Shown here in pieces: positions 9,966-21,585 of a stretch of 64,000 bases of DNA. Below the pieces are notes generated by a model. The model saw only the letters and a program-made list of their open reading frames with translations, was not told the DNA's origin and made no database searches. Made by a program: the position numbers and the translations under genes. This stretch comes from Delphinapterus leucas (taxonomy: Eukaryota; Chordata; Mammalia; Artiodactyla; Monodontidae), in contig NW_022098023.1 in assembly GCF_002288925.2 (NCBI RefSeq), positions 33,273,651 to 33,337,650 on the forward strand, in the 5' to 3' direction. Every line of letters starts with the position of its first letter. Position 1 is the first letter of the stretch.

Positions 9966-11010
9966 CATTGGATATTACAATAGAGAAGCTTGCAGTATAT
10001 GCCCATGATATGTATATGAAAACAAATCAGGGTAAGACATTATAAATGATTTTAATTTCATTTCCATTTATAGGAAATAAAAAAAAGATAATGAGTATGA
10101 AATAATATGTTATAATCCCTGAGCTCTTATGGCCTGGAGAGTGTTAAATTGTGCTACTCAGAAAGTATTATCATAGGGCTGCCTGCATGGGGATTGGCTT
10201 GGGGCATGGAGCAAATCTTGCCCTGCATGGGGCAAATCTTCCTTGTAAATAGACTTGGAAACACCAACTCCAGTTTTCCCTGGGCCCAGGAGCATGCTAA
10301 TGGAGCAGAAAGAATCCAGTCACTGATAGAGAGATGGCAAATATTAAGGACAGAAAGGCAAAGAAAGTAGCCACATTACACAAAGATTAAGAACTATACG
10401 TGGCCACAAGTTGGGCCTTGAAGAAGTGCACACAGAAGGATGAGAATCAAGTGAGGCCCAAGAAAACAATCCAGTTTTTGCCTAAAAGCAATCCCCTTAG
10501 ACATAGCAGAAAAGGTTATGATATCCCTTCATGAGAAGAGATAAAATGTGATTTCCAGAGCTCAGTGTGTACCTTTCTTAGTTTTCTGGGTGTAATGATG
10601 TAGAAAAGTTACATAGTAATTTCAGAATATCGGTTCCCTGATTGTCGAAAATTCTTTTGATACCTTCATAAAATCTCGAGGAACATAAACCATCAATGTA
10701 GAGATAGACGAAAATGAGTTGACATCTTCTTGTAGTAGAGTCCAGATTTCATGTGCCAATTTGAGAAAAATCAGAAAAATGATCATCAGTACAGAATGCT
10801 GTAAAGGGCTTATTTCTATTTGAGCGTGCCATACATTTCCTCTTTCATAGCAGAAAGTGAAGGAGAGATACAGAATTTATCTGATTTACTTTATCAATAT
10901 ACATAGTCATTCTGGAAAATCTAATTTCCCACCCAAAGTTTATGCTTAAATGAACATAAGCACAACAGAGTTATTCTGGTTATGTTCTAGAGATGAAATT
11001 TCTGTCCTTT
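9966..11010. other. Unique sequence, no gene seen
   Basis: Contains a small imperfect internal repeat around 10173-10242 (CTGCATGGGG motifs and GCAAATCTT twice). The 73-codon frame there is not recognisable. Nothing else supportable. Confidence 0.55.
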
Positions 11011-11014
11011 CAAC

Positions 11015-11210
11015 AGTGTGATGGTTGAGCAGGAGGGCAGGATGGGACCAGAGGTTATGTCACACCTGTCCCACCACTGCTGGATCATGGACAGGTACAT
11101 ATCCCTCAACCTCAGGGTTTTTCATCTGTAAGTTGAAGCAAATAAAACTGGCACCTACCTCAGAGGCTGTGGTCAGGAGACAAAACAATAACACTATTGT
11201 TATTTTTTTG
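11015..11210 (+). repeat. MIR SINE, diverged
   Basis: TATCCCTCAACCTCAGGGTT, TTCATCTGTAAGTTG and ACTGGCACCTACCTCAGAGG are recognisable MIR 3'-half words. Confidence 0.6.
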
Positions 11211-11765
11211 TAGTAATTTTTGAGGCAGCTGGTTAAGTAATATGAAGTAAGTGAAAAAAAAAAACTTTAAAACTGAAGTGTGCCTTGTGCTTATGAGTTG
11301 CTACTAACTAAATGTTACTGCTACTGGAAAAAGTGCAGTGTTATGGTCATTTATTTGTAAAACCAGGGATAGTAGAGTTCAGTTATAAATTAGATGACAT
11401 TATACATCCAAACATTAGGAAAGTCCCTGGAACTTGTAGAGTATCTTAAAAGCCATTGATTTAAACTTAATATAAATTTGTTAAGAATATAATATATACA
11501 TATCTTACTTCTAAATGCAAATCCCCCTATGAGCATTCATGTCTTTGTTCATTCGCAAACTTCTTTTGGCTGTCCATCAAGATTAAACAAACAGAAGAAG
11601 TACTTCCCAGAACTTCTGCTGCCAGTGTCCGTGTCCTCACTGTGAGCCACACCCACGCCATGGCCTGTGCAGAAGACCCTCCTACACTAGCAGATATTAT
11701 AAGAGGAGACAGGCAGAGGGCAGACAGCAGAAGCAAGAAGACTACAATCCTGCAGCCTGTGAAAT

Positions 11766-12912
11766 GAAAACGACATTCACAGGTATAGACAAAATTAAAA
11801 GGCAGAGGGCTATGTACCAGAAGAAGGAACAAGATAAAACCACAGAGAAACAACTAAATGAAGTGGAGATAGGCAACCTTCCAGAAAAAAATTCAGAATA
11901 ATGTTATTGAAGATGATCCAGGGCCTTGGAAGAAGAATGGAGGCAAAGACTGAGAGGATGCAAGAAATGTTTAACAAAGACCTAGAAGAATTAAAGAACA
12001 AATGGAGATGAACAGTACAATAACTGAAATGAAAAATACACTAGAAGGAATCAATAGCAGAATAACTGAGGCAGAAGAATGGATAAGTGACCTGGAAGAC
12101 AGAATGGTGGAATTCACTGCCATGGAACAGAATAATAAAAAAAGAATGAAAAGAAATGAAGACAGGGCTTCCCTGGTGGTGCAGTGGTTGAAAGTCCGCC
12201 TGCCAATGCAGGGGACACGGGTTCGCGCCCCATTCTGGGAGGATCCCACGTGCCACGGAGCGGCTGGGCCCATGAGCCATGGCCGCTGAGTCTGCGCGTC
12301 CGGAGCCTGTGCTCCACAACAGGAGAGGCCACAACAGTGAGAGGACCACGTACCGAAAAAAAAAAAAGAAATGAAGACAGCCTAAGAGACCTCTGGGACA
12401 ATAATAAATACATCAACATTCACATTATAGAGGTCCCAGAAGGAGAAGACAGAGAGAGAAGGAACCCAAGAAAATATTTGAAGAGATTATAGACAAAAAC
12501 TTCCCTAACATGGGAAAGCAAATAGCCACCCAAGTCCAGGAAGCGCAGAGAGTTCCAGGCAGGATAAACCCAAGGAGAAACACACCAAGACACACAGTAA
12601 TCAAGTTGACAAAAATTAAAGACAAAGAAAAATTATTTAAAACAACAAGGGAAAAACGACAAATAACATACAAGGGAACTCCCAAAAGGTTAACAGCTGA
12701 TTTCTCAGCAGAAATTCTATGAGCCGGAAGGGAGCAGCACAATATATTTAAAGTGATGAAATGGAAGAACCTACAACCAAGATTACTCTACCCAGCAAGG
12801 ATCTCATTCAGATTCGACAGAGAAATCAAAAGCTTTAAGACAAGTAAAAGCTAAGAGAATTCAGCACCACCAAACCAGCTCTACAACAAATGCTAAAGGA
12901 ACTTCTCTAAGT
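11766..12912 (+). pseudogene. L1 ORF1 (RNA-binding chaperone), disrupted
   Basis: ORF1p normally forms a coiled-coil trimer that coats L1 RNA in the cytoplasm. Remnants: the N-terminal part reads through GAGATAGGCAACCTTCCAGA to an early stop near 11899. The coiled coil (EMNSTITEMKNTLEGINSRI and following residues, 12008-12140) is in another frame. The RRM/CTD part (GKQIATQVQEAQRVPGRINP onward, 12510-12722) ends at a stop at 12720-12722 short of the natural end. A CHR SINE splits it at 12166-12364. At least one frameshift, one premature stop and the insertion mean no functional product. Confidence 0.9.
12166..12364 (+). mobile_element. CHR SINE (short form) inside L1 ORF1
   Basis: Starts GGCTTCCCTGGTGGTGCAGT and ends with about 11 A before the repeated flank. 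The 16-bp target-site duplication AAAGAAATGAAGACAG is perfect (12150-12165 and 12365-12380). Younger than its host L1. Confidence 0.97.
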
Positions 12913-14711
12913 GGGAAACACAAGAGAAAAAATGACCTACAAAAACAAACCCAAAACAATTAAGAAAATAGGAACATAATAGGAACAAACATAGTGATAA
13001 TTAGCATATGTGAATGGATTAAATGATCCAACCAAAAGATATAGGCTAGCTGAATGGATACAAAAACAAGGCCCATATATATGCTATCGACAAGAGACCC
13101 ACTTCGGACCTAGGGACACATAAAGACTAAAAGTGAGGAGATATTCCATGCAAACGGAAATCAAAAGAAAGCTGGAGTAGCAATACTATATCAGAGAAAA
13201 TAGATTTTAAAATAAACAATGTTACAAGAGACAAGGAAGGACACTATACAATGATCAAGGGATCAATAAGGCAAATGCTAACAGCTGTAAAAGAGGAAAT
13301 CAACAGTAACACAATAATAGCAGGGGACTTTAACATCTCACTTACACCAATGGAAAGATCATCCAGACAGAAAATTAATAAGGAAACACAAGCTTTAAAT
13401 GACACAAGAGACCAGATAGATTTAATGGATATTTATAGGACATTCCATTTGAAAACAGCAGATTACACCTTCTTCTCAAGCGCACACAGCACATTCTCCA
13501 GGATAGATCACATCTTGGGTCACAAATCAAGCCTCAGTAAATTTAAGAAAATTGAAATCATATCAAGCATCTTTTCTGACCACAATGTTATGAGATTAGA
13601 AATAAATTACAGGGAAAAAACATAAAAAAGCACAAAAACATGTAGGCTATAAAATACGTTACTAAATAACCAAGAGATCACTAAAGAAATCAAAGAGGAA
13701 ATCAAAATATACCTAGAGACAAATGACAATGAAAACATGACAATCCAAAACCTATGGGATGCAGCAAAAGCAGTTCTAGGAGGGAAGTTTATAGCAATGC
13801 AATCCTACCTCAAGAAACAAGAAAAGTCTCAAACAAACAATCTAAACTTGAACCTAAAGGAACTAGAGAAAGAAGAACAAACAAAACCCAAAGTTAGTAG
13901 AAGGAAAGAAATCATAAAGATCAAAGCAGAAATAAATGAAATACAAACAAAGAAAACAATAGCAAAGATCAATAAAACTAAAACCTGGTTCTTTGAGAAG
14001 ACAAAAAAAAAAAATTGATAAACCTTTAGCCAGACTCATCCAGAAAAAGAGGGAGAAGATCAAATCAATAAAAATAGAAATGAAAAAGGAGAAGTTACAA
14101 TGGACACCACAGAAATACAAAGCAGCATAAAAGACTACTACAAGCAACTTTATGCCAATAAAATGGACAACTGGGAGAAAATGGACAAATTCTTAGAAAG
14201 GTATAACCTTCCAAGACTGAACCAGGAAGAAATAGAAAATATGAACAGACCAATCACAGGTAATGAAATTGAAATTGTGATTAAAAATCTTTCAGCAAAC
14301 AAAAGCCCAGGACAAGATGGCTTCACAGATGAGTTCTATCAAACATTTAGAGAAGAGCTATCAACCATTCTTCTCAAACTCTTCCAAAAAATTGCAGAGG
14401 GATGAGTATACCCAAGCTCAGTCTACGAGGCCACCATCACCCTGATACCAAACCAGATAAAGACACTACAGAAAAAGAAAATCACAGACGAATATCACTG
14501 ATGAATATAGATTCAAAAATCCTCAACAAAATTCTAGCAAACAGAATCCAACAACACATTAAAAAGATCATACACCACGATCAAGTGGGATTTATCCCAG
14601 GGATACAAGGATTCTTCAATATATACAAATCAATCATGTGAAACACCATATTAACAAGTTGAAAAATAAAAACCAAATGATCATATCAATAGATGCAGAA
14701 AAATCCTTCGA

Positions 14712-14908
14712 GGGCTTCCCTGGTGGTGCAGTAGTTGAGAGTCTGCCTGCCGATTCAGGGGACATGGGTTCATGCCCTGGTCTGGGAAGATCCCACATGC
14801 CACAGAGCAGCTGGGCCCGTGAGCCATGGCCACTGAGCCTGCACGTCCAGAGCCTGTGCTCTGCAATGGGAGAGGCCACAACAGTGAGAGGCCCGCGTAC
14901 TGCAAAAA
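14712..14908 (+). mobile_element. CHR SINE (short form) inside L1 ORF2
   Basis: GGGCTTCCCTGGTGGTGCAG to GAGGCCCGCGTACTGC plus A tail. The flanks AAAAATCCTTCGA (left) and AAAAATAGCTTTCGA (right) are diverged copies of one L1 target. This target-site duplication is imperfect, so the insertion is older than those at 5490 or 12166. Confidence 0.95.
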
Positions 14909-15780
14909 AAAATAGCTTTCGACAAAATTCAACACCCATTTATGATAAAAACTCTCCAGAAAGTTGGCATAGAGGGAACCTATCTCAACATAATAACGGC
15001 CATATATGACAAACCCACAGCAAACATCATTCTCAATGGTGAAAAACTGAAAGCATTTCCTCTAAGATCAGGAACAAGACAAGGATGTCCACTCTCACCA
15101 CTATTATTCAACCTAGTTTTGGAAGTCCTAGCCATGGCAATCAGAGAAGAAAAAGAAATAAAAGGAATACAAATTGGAAAAGAAGTAAAAGTGTCACTGT
15201 TTGCAGATGACATGATACTGTACATAGATAATCCTAAAGATGCCACCAGAAAACTACTAGAGCTAATCAATGAGTTTGGCAAAGTTACAGGAAACAAAAT
15301 TAATGCACAGAACTCTCTTGCATTCCTATACACTAACAATGAAAGATCAGAAAGAGAAATTAAGGAAACAATCCCATTCACCACTGCAACAAAAAGAATG
15401 AAATACCTAGGAATAAACCTACCTAAGGCAGTAAAAGACCTGTACTCAGAAAAGTATAAGACACAGATGAAAGAAATCAAAGACGACAAAAACAGATGGA
15501 GAGATATACCATGTTCTTGGACTGGAAGAATCAATATTGTGAAAATGACTCTACTACCCAAAGCAATCTACAGATTCAATGCAATCCCTATCAAATTACC
15601 AATGGTATGTTTTACAGAACAAGACCAGAAACTCTTAAAATTTGTATGGAGACACAAAAGACCCCCAATATCCAAAGCAATATTGAGGGAAAAAACATAG
15701 CTGGAGGAATCAGACTTCCTGACTTCAGACTATACTACAAAGCTACAGTAATCAAGACAATTTGGTACTGGCACAAAAAC

Positions 15781-15890
15781 AGAAATATAGATCATGGAAC
15801 AGAAATATAGATCAGTGGAACAGGATAGAAAGAAATATAGATTTCTTTATAAAAACAGAAATGTAGATCAATGGAACAGGATATAAAGCC
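15781..15890 (+). repeat. Local tandem duplication inside L1 ORF2
   Basis: The L1 words AGAAATATAGATCA and TGGAACAG occur three times in slightly different spacing (15781, 15801, 15859), with an unrelated TTTCTTTATAAA linker. Other L1 copies in the window (60660 region) have a single copy, so this is a copy-specific rearrangement. Confidence 0.8.
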
Positions 15891-16099
15891 CATAGATAAA
15901 CCCACACACCTTTGGTCAACTAATCTATGACAAAGGAGGCAAGGATATACAATGGAGAAAAGGCAGCTTCTTCAATAAGTTGTGCTGGGAAAACTGGACA
16001 GCTACATGTAAAAGAATGAAATTAGAACACTCCCTAACACTGTACACAAAAATAAACTCAAAATGGATTAAAGAGCTAAATATAAGACTGGACACTCTA

Positions 16100-16451
16100 G
16101 GGATTCCCTGGTGGCACAGTGGTTGAGAATCTGCCTGCCAATGCAGGGGACACGGGTTCGAGCCCTGGTCTGGGAAGATCCCACATGCCACGGAGCAACT
16201 AGGGCCGTGAGCCACAACTACTAAGACTGCACATCTGGAGCTTGTGCTCTGCAACAAGAGAGGCCGCGACAGTGAGAGGCCCGCACACCGCGATGAAGAG
16301 TGGCCCCCGCTCGCCGCAACTAGAGAAAGCCCACGCACAGAAACGAAGACCCAACACAGCCATAAATAAATAAATAAATAAATAAATAAAACTTGTACTA
16401 CATGCCAGATGCAGGACAAATTTAAAGGAGAAAATTATATTAAAAACAAAA
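16100..16451 (+). mobile_element. CHR SINE (long form) with extra 3' sequence, inside L1
   Basis: Long-form CHR SINE with the extra 3' module (CTCGCCGCAACTAGAGAAAG) and a seven-unit (AAAT)n tail ending near 16389. About 62 bp of sequence that is neither SINE nor L1 follows (16390-16451), ending in an A-rich stretch. The target-site duplication encloses all of it: AAGACTGGACACTCTA at 16084-16099, and AGGACTGGACACTCTA with one change at 16453-16468. The extra sequence therefore arrived in the same insertion, as in a 3' transduction. Confidence 0.9.
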
Positions 16452-17350
16452 AAGGACTGGACACTCTAAAACTCTTAGAGGAAAACATAGGAAGAACACT
16501 CTGACATAAATCACAGGAAGATCTTTTTTGATGCACCTCCTAGAGTAATGGAAATAAAAACAAAAATAAATGAATGGGACCTAATGAAACTTAAAACCTT
16601 TTTCACAGCAAAGGAAACTATAAACAAGGTGAAAAGACAACCCTCAGAATGGGAGATAATATTTGCAAATGAACCAACAGACAAAGGATTAATCTCCAAA
16701 ATATTTAAACAGCTCATGCAGCTCAATATTAAAAAAAACAAATAACCCAATCAAAAAATGGGAAGAAGACCTAAATAGACATTTCTCCAAAGAGGACATA
16801 CAGATGGCCAAGAGGCACATGAAAAGCTGCTTAACATCACTAATTATTAGGGAAATGCAAATCAAAACTACAATGAAGTATCACCTCACACTGGTTAGAA
16901 TGGGCATCATCAGAAAATGTGCAAACAAATGCTTTAGCATTTGGGTGTGGAGAGAAGGGAACCCTCTTGCACTGTTGGTGGGAATGTAAATTGATACAGC
17001 CACTGTGGAGAACAGTATGGAGGTTCCTTAAAAAACTAAAAATAGAACTACCATATGACCAAGCATATATCCAGAGAAAACCATAATTCAAAAAGACACA
17101 TGCACCCCAGTGTTCACTGCAGCACTATTTACAATAGCCAGGACATTGAAGCAATTTAAATGCCCATCGACAGACAAATGGATAAAAGAAGATGTGGTAC
17201 ATAAACACAGTGGAATATTACTCAGCCATAAAAAAGAACGAAACTGGGTCATCTGTAGGGATGTAGATGGACCTAGAGACTGTCATACAGAGTGAAGTAA
17301 GTCAGAAAGAGAAAAACAAATACTGTATGTTAATGCATATATGTGTCTAG

Positions 17351-17585
17351 AAAAATGGTACAGATGAACCAGTTTGCAAGGCAGAAATAGAGACACAGAT
17401 GCAGAGAACAAACGTATGGACACCAAGTGGGGAAAGTGGGGTGGGGGTGGGGGTGGGATAAATTGGGAGATTGGGATTGACATGTATACACTAACATGTA
17501 TAAAATAGATAACTAATAAGAACCTGTTATATAAACAAATTAAATTAAAAAACAGGAAAAAAAAACAGAAAAAAAATTTAACAAA
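17351..17585 (+). other. L1 3' UTR and tail
   Basis: Starts after the ORF2 remnant and ends in A-rich sequence before the CAAACTTCT duplication. It contains the G-rich tract at 17429-17457. Confidence 0.8.
17429..17457 (+). other. G-quadruplex-capable tract in L1 3' UTR
   Basis: Five runs of three or more G with single- to four-base loops (GGGG, GGGG, GGGGG, GGGGG, GGG). A G-rich polypurine tract in the 3' UTR is a known conserved trait of mammalian L1 elements. A similar tract is at 37987-38008. Confidence 0.85.
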
Positions 17586-17594
17586 CAAACTTCT

Positions 17595-17765
17595 AGGAAG
17601 AAACAAACTCAATATCCATTAGAGAGAAATATGTATACAACTTATTGCCCATATAATAAAAGCACCAAACAAATGTTGAAAATTATAATGGATATGTGAT
17701 AAATGTCCAAGTTGTAAAAAAAGCAGGTTAAAAAACAGTATGTATCAACTGATCCCAGTTTCAGA

Positions 17766-17812
<47 letters not shown>

Positions 17813-17975
17813 GTATTTACATATTGAAAAAACATGAAAGTTTATGCACAGAATATTAATAGTGGCTATTTCTGAAGGAAGGCTTTTACTTTCTATTTGC
17901 ACTGTCTGAAAGTTTTACAATTGATTTGTCCTATATTTATAATTTTTAAAAAGCTATTTCTATTTTTTAAAGTAT
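17595..17975 (+). mobile_element. Old L1M 3' UTR fragment
   Basis: AAAAAGCAGGTTAAAAAACA then GTATGTATCAACTGATCCCA, and later AATAGTGGCTATTTCTGAAG and GAAAGTTTTACAATTGATTT, follow the 3' UTR of ancient L1M elements. It is the landing site of the L1 at 11565 and contains the GT microsatellite. Confidence 0.65.
17770..17811. repeat. (GT)n microsatellite
   Basis: About 20 uninterrupted TG units within the L1M 3' UTR. Confidence 0.95.
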
Positions 17976-20900
17976 TTCTAAATAGACTTCTGCAAATAAA
18001 TTGTCGATACAAACATTTTTACCTAGATACCATCAATAGCTACCTAAACAAGTAATAAAATTTATAATTTGAAATTATGAAATACATACTTTTGGTTTAT
18101 TTAATTTTATAAGCAACTCATTAAAGATATTTTTAAGGTTGATGGTTTGAAGAGTTTTGATTACCAATTCCACCAAAAGCCACAGACTTCTAGAAAGGTT
18201 TAGAACATTAAAGATTAACTGTTTAGTTTAGTTTATTATTTGCTAGACAAATAATAAACATATTCAGAATTTAAGTGTATTATTTTTCCCCTGATTTGAT
18301 CACAGACCTAATTTGATAAAGAGGTCAGTACTTGGCACATTTGAGTAAATATCAAAATGGTATTGGATATTTATAGAACTAAATTAGATGTTAAACAAAT
18401 GGAAATTATAATTTGGAGAAAGAAAAGACAGGATATTTATAGCTTGTTGAGTATGATAGGAATCTTTTTTACTAGAAAGTAATTTTTTAATTGTCTTTTT
18501 AAAAAATAAGTCATTTGAAATGTCTAATAAAATATTTGGTTTTTACCATAATGTGGAGATTTTAGGTAAACCCCATGAATACTGAAGGTATAATATTCTG
18601 AGTTTTCTTTGTCACAGGAAAAATTTGATAGGAATGGCAATGAAGTAATGTTGTCAATGAACGTTGGGGTTGAAGTGTGTTAGCACAACTTCTGAGCCTA
18701 GACCTTCTTTTACCCTTTCAAAGAAAGTTCTTGGATTTGCAATAGTCACTACTGGGTATCACTGTAATCTGGAAAGGTAGTTACAACTCTAAGAAGGAGT
18801 AATCAGCATTATTCTCTATAACCAAGAGAGAAAAGTCACATTGTAAGAACACTGACCTTGAGAAATTTCAGCTCTCTGTGCTTTCATTTCAACATGGAAC
18901 CCAAATGCAAGCCAACCATCTCATTCTGTGTAGCAGTGTTCCAGTGCCAGGTACTGAACAGACCGTGAAATTATACAATATTCTATAATATTTTATAGAG
19001 AGTTTAAGATATTTCAAGGATAATTTAGACTATAGGCAATATTTATTGTATGTAACCCCTGAATAAGATATTACTTTGCTAAGTAACTCCTTCGAAGCTC
19101 TGAGTTCCCCTTAAACAAATTCTATTCCACCCAGCAAATCATTTGCTCAACAGTGAGAATTTTATTTCTATAATACACAACTTGTGAGTTTCTCCTATTG
19201 AAGGAAAATAGATAGACATGGATGGGACTATTAGGAAGAGTAAAGGAAGAATGGGAAACCCCACCTCAGAAGAGATGGTAGAAGATTTTGCCTTAGGAGA
19301 GATTAAAGAAACTCATGCAACATAATCTGGACCTTTCAACTCACTTTCCATTCGTTAGAGAGAAGGGAACTGAGCTGTCTGCAGAAAGGGCTTGAGTGGT
19401 TGGGGGAGTCTGCCAGATGCTTTGGAGAAAGAATTTGAGAAATACTTTTTAGCACGTCAGGAAGGTTAAACAGAGGTTACCCAAAGAGCTGTTAAATCTC
19501 AAGCATCACTTTGCATTTCTGGGATTTGGGAGGCATCAGTCAATACACCCAAATCTTAACACTTTCTAGTTTGAAGTGCCTTTCTAGGCATTAATAGCTA
19601 GTTAGAGGACATGAGTAAGAAAAAAATCTATGAGAATGCAACTTTACTTTGAAATAAAGCAAAATAATTTATGAGTATCTTATTTAAATTTTGGGGGAGG
19701 TAGAATCAGGACTATTTCTCAGGAGCAAGACGTGATAGATACTGCAGCCTCTCAGACTAGTTCTTTGAACTGCATTGGAGTTTTCTTTCTAAATTGGTGG
19801 CATCCCTCTGGTTGTCCCCAGTGCCCTATCAGGCAAAAAACAGTCAACAGTTCTTCTAGCTCACAGCGTTCATTTCTGATTATTCTGCTTTACTGTCAGT
19901 CGGTCAGGTTGGCACGGCTGTTCATAAACATTGCCTCCGCTCATCCCTCCATCTCTTTCAACTCTCTAAAAAAGTGTCCCGAGCAGCTATAGCCCTAGAA
20001 TATTATCTTTTAAAAAAAAATCACAATGCAGATCTTCTTGCTGGTGGAACTGGTTTCTGACAATGACAAATTTAACTTTTCTATAGAACCAGTTTTTTTG
20101 AGAATAATAATCATAAGAACCGTTAAAAAATTTTATAACAGTATACTATTCCCCACACATGACTATGATAGACACAATTTTACATAATTTAAAATTCCCC
20201 TGACTCAATATTCAGTTTCTTTCATGTGAAATCTGTGAAAGCATGGAATTTAACAGAAAAGAAAACCCAAAATATATATTAATGTTATTTTTTAGGCACC
20301 TCCTGTTGATTTTTCTCATTTTTTCCCCACAGTAGTATTTCTTTTTCTTTTCAATTGTGAATATTAATTGAAGGAATTGTTTGTTAGACATACTATCAGA
20401 TAACTTTGTAATAAATCTTATATAACATTGACACTGTGATTCAAACACAAATCTGGCTGAGAAGTGATGACAGTAATTCTGTTGCATATAGTAGCTGTTG
20501 TTACCAATTAATAGAGATAATCTGAAGAGTCAAGATTTGAAGAAGAAGATTTTACAATTACATTGAAAGGAATCTTCAGCTGGAATTGTTAGCATATAAC
20601 TTTTTTTTTCTCCTGGGCCAATCCTACAGGTTGGATTCAATGCAGGGACTATCTCTAATTGGCTGATGTCAGTTCTGGAATTTGAATGAACACTATTATT
20701 CACTTTCCTGAGAAAGGAACATAACAAACGCCAACCTGTCTCTACCCTCCCTGAGATGTTTAGCTGAATCACTTATTCCTATGGCATGGCCCACGCTGGA
20801 CGGTGGGAGCTCTGAGCTCTCCCATGTCCCAGGTAAGGCAGGGCGCTCTCTGGCTTCCTGTCAGTCAGGTGTCTTAGGGTGACTGCCTGCAACAGGGTCC

Positions 20901-21330
20901 TCAGCGGCAGCTTTCAGCACTGGCTGCTCTCTGCTCAATCATCTCAGGAAACGGTACAAGATTCTTTCCAGGAACCTTCCACTCTCCCACATGTGATCAC
21001 ACCCTCAGCAGCTGGACTCACCCAGGCAAGCATAAGGGGCTTCACAGCAAGTTGGGTCCTAAAATCTCCTGTGGGTGCTGCAACCTCTTGCTCTGTTCTT
21101 TCAAGGAATAACTCTTTCAAGGGACTTACTCTAGAGCTGTGTTAAAGGAGAAAACTGTAAAATTGCGTTCATCACATCCCTAGCTGATCCCTTTTGCCGG
21201 ACGTGAGGCAGGACAGGACGTCCTGTGCCTCCCCTCTGACTCAGGCTGTTTTCAGTCCTTCCGTCTGCCTTCCAGGGAGAGAGGTGCTGCCATGTCACAC
21301 CACTGGGTCTGGTCTGGCAGTTTCAAGCAC
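17976..21330. other. Unique AT-rich sequence, no gene seen
   Basis: The longest repeat-poor stretch of the first third of the window. No interspersed repeat, exon or RNA gene recognised. Short open frames (for example 19732-19992 and 20879-21145) have no recognisable product. The 20780-21300 part is GC-richer than its surroundings. Confidence 0.55.
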
Positions 21331-21346
21331 AAGAATCTAGGATTCT

Positions 21347-21551
21347 AGGCTTCCCTGGTGGCGCAGTGGTTGAGAGTCCGCCTGCGGATGCAAGGGACAC
21401 GTGTTCGTGCCCCGGTCCGGGAGGCTCCCACATGCCGCGGAGCGGCTGGGCCCGTGAGCCATGGCCGCTGAGCCTATGCGTCCGGAGCCTGTGCTCCGCA
21501 ATGGGAGAGGCCACAGCGGTGAGAGGCCCACGTACTGTCAAAAAAAAAAAA
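21347..21551 (+). mobile_element. CHR SINE (short form), young copy
   Basis: Near-consensus copy: A box TGGCGCAGTGG, B-box GTGTTCGTGCCCC, and an end at GTGAGAGGCCCACGTACTGTC plus about 13 A. The target-site duplication AAGAATCTAGGAT is perfect over 13 bp (21331-21343 and 21552-21564) and extends a few bases further with a mismatch. Confidence 0.97.
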
Positions 21552-21585
21552 AAGAATCTAGGATCCTTGGCAACCCCTACAAAGA

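Larger units (their letters stand above)
12975..17350 (+). pseudogene. L1 ORF2 (endonuclease/reverse transcriptase), disrupted
   Basis: ORF2p nicks target DNA and reverse-transcribes L1 RNA at the nick. Visible parts: endonuclease remnants at 13020-13625, including AGDFNISLTP and FSRIDHILGH; the RT domain with the catalytic FADD box at 15200-15211 in a 252-codon frame (14942-15700); and a C-terminal part ending near KEKNKY at about 17320. The endonuclease looks short by roughly 20 residues between MIKGS and IRQML near 13265. Stops occur at about 13625, 14016, 14405 and 15700. SINEs interrupt it at 14712 and 16100. The 193-codon antisense frame at 14980-15561 is a shadow. Confidence 0.9.
11565..17585 (+). 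mobile_element. Nearly full-length L1 LINE carrying three SINEs
   Basis: The largest element in the window. In order: a partial 5' UTR (11565-11765), a broken ORF1 (11766-12912), a broken ORF2 with endonuclease and reverse transcriptase (12975-17350), and a 3' UTR with a G-rich tract and an A-rich tail. A 9-bp target-site duplication CAAACTTCT appears at 11556-11564 and 17586-17594. The length without the SINEs is about 5.3 kb, so part of the 5' UTR is missing. Three CHR SINEs sit inside at 12166, 14712 and 16100. It inserted into an older L1M 3' end that continues at 17595. Stops and frameshifts make it inactive. Confidence 0.93.

Noticed and set aside
11527..11853. 108-codon minus-strand frame at the start of the L1
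   Set aside because: Antisense to L1 5' UTR and ORF1; hydrophobic content comes from reversed A-rich codons.
12002..12289. Apparent fusion protein of L1 ORF1 coiled coil with SINE sequence
   Set aside because: The frame simply reads through the junction of an inserted SINE; no reason to think it is expressed.
14980..15561. 193-codon minus-strand open frame
   Set aside because: Exactly antisense to the L1 reverse transcriptase. The 175-codon frame at 45372-45899 is the same shadow in another L1.
20790..20830. Inverted GGGAGCTC/GAGCTCTCCC-type sequence
   Set aside because: Arms do not pair in register beyond a few bases, so not a convincing hairpin or operator.
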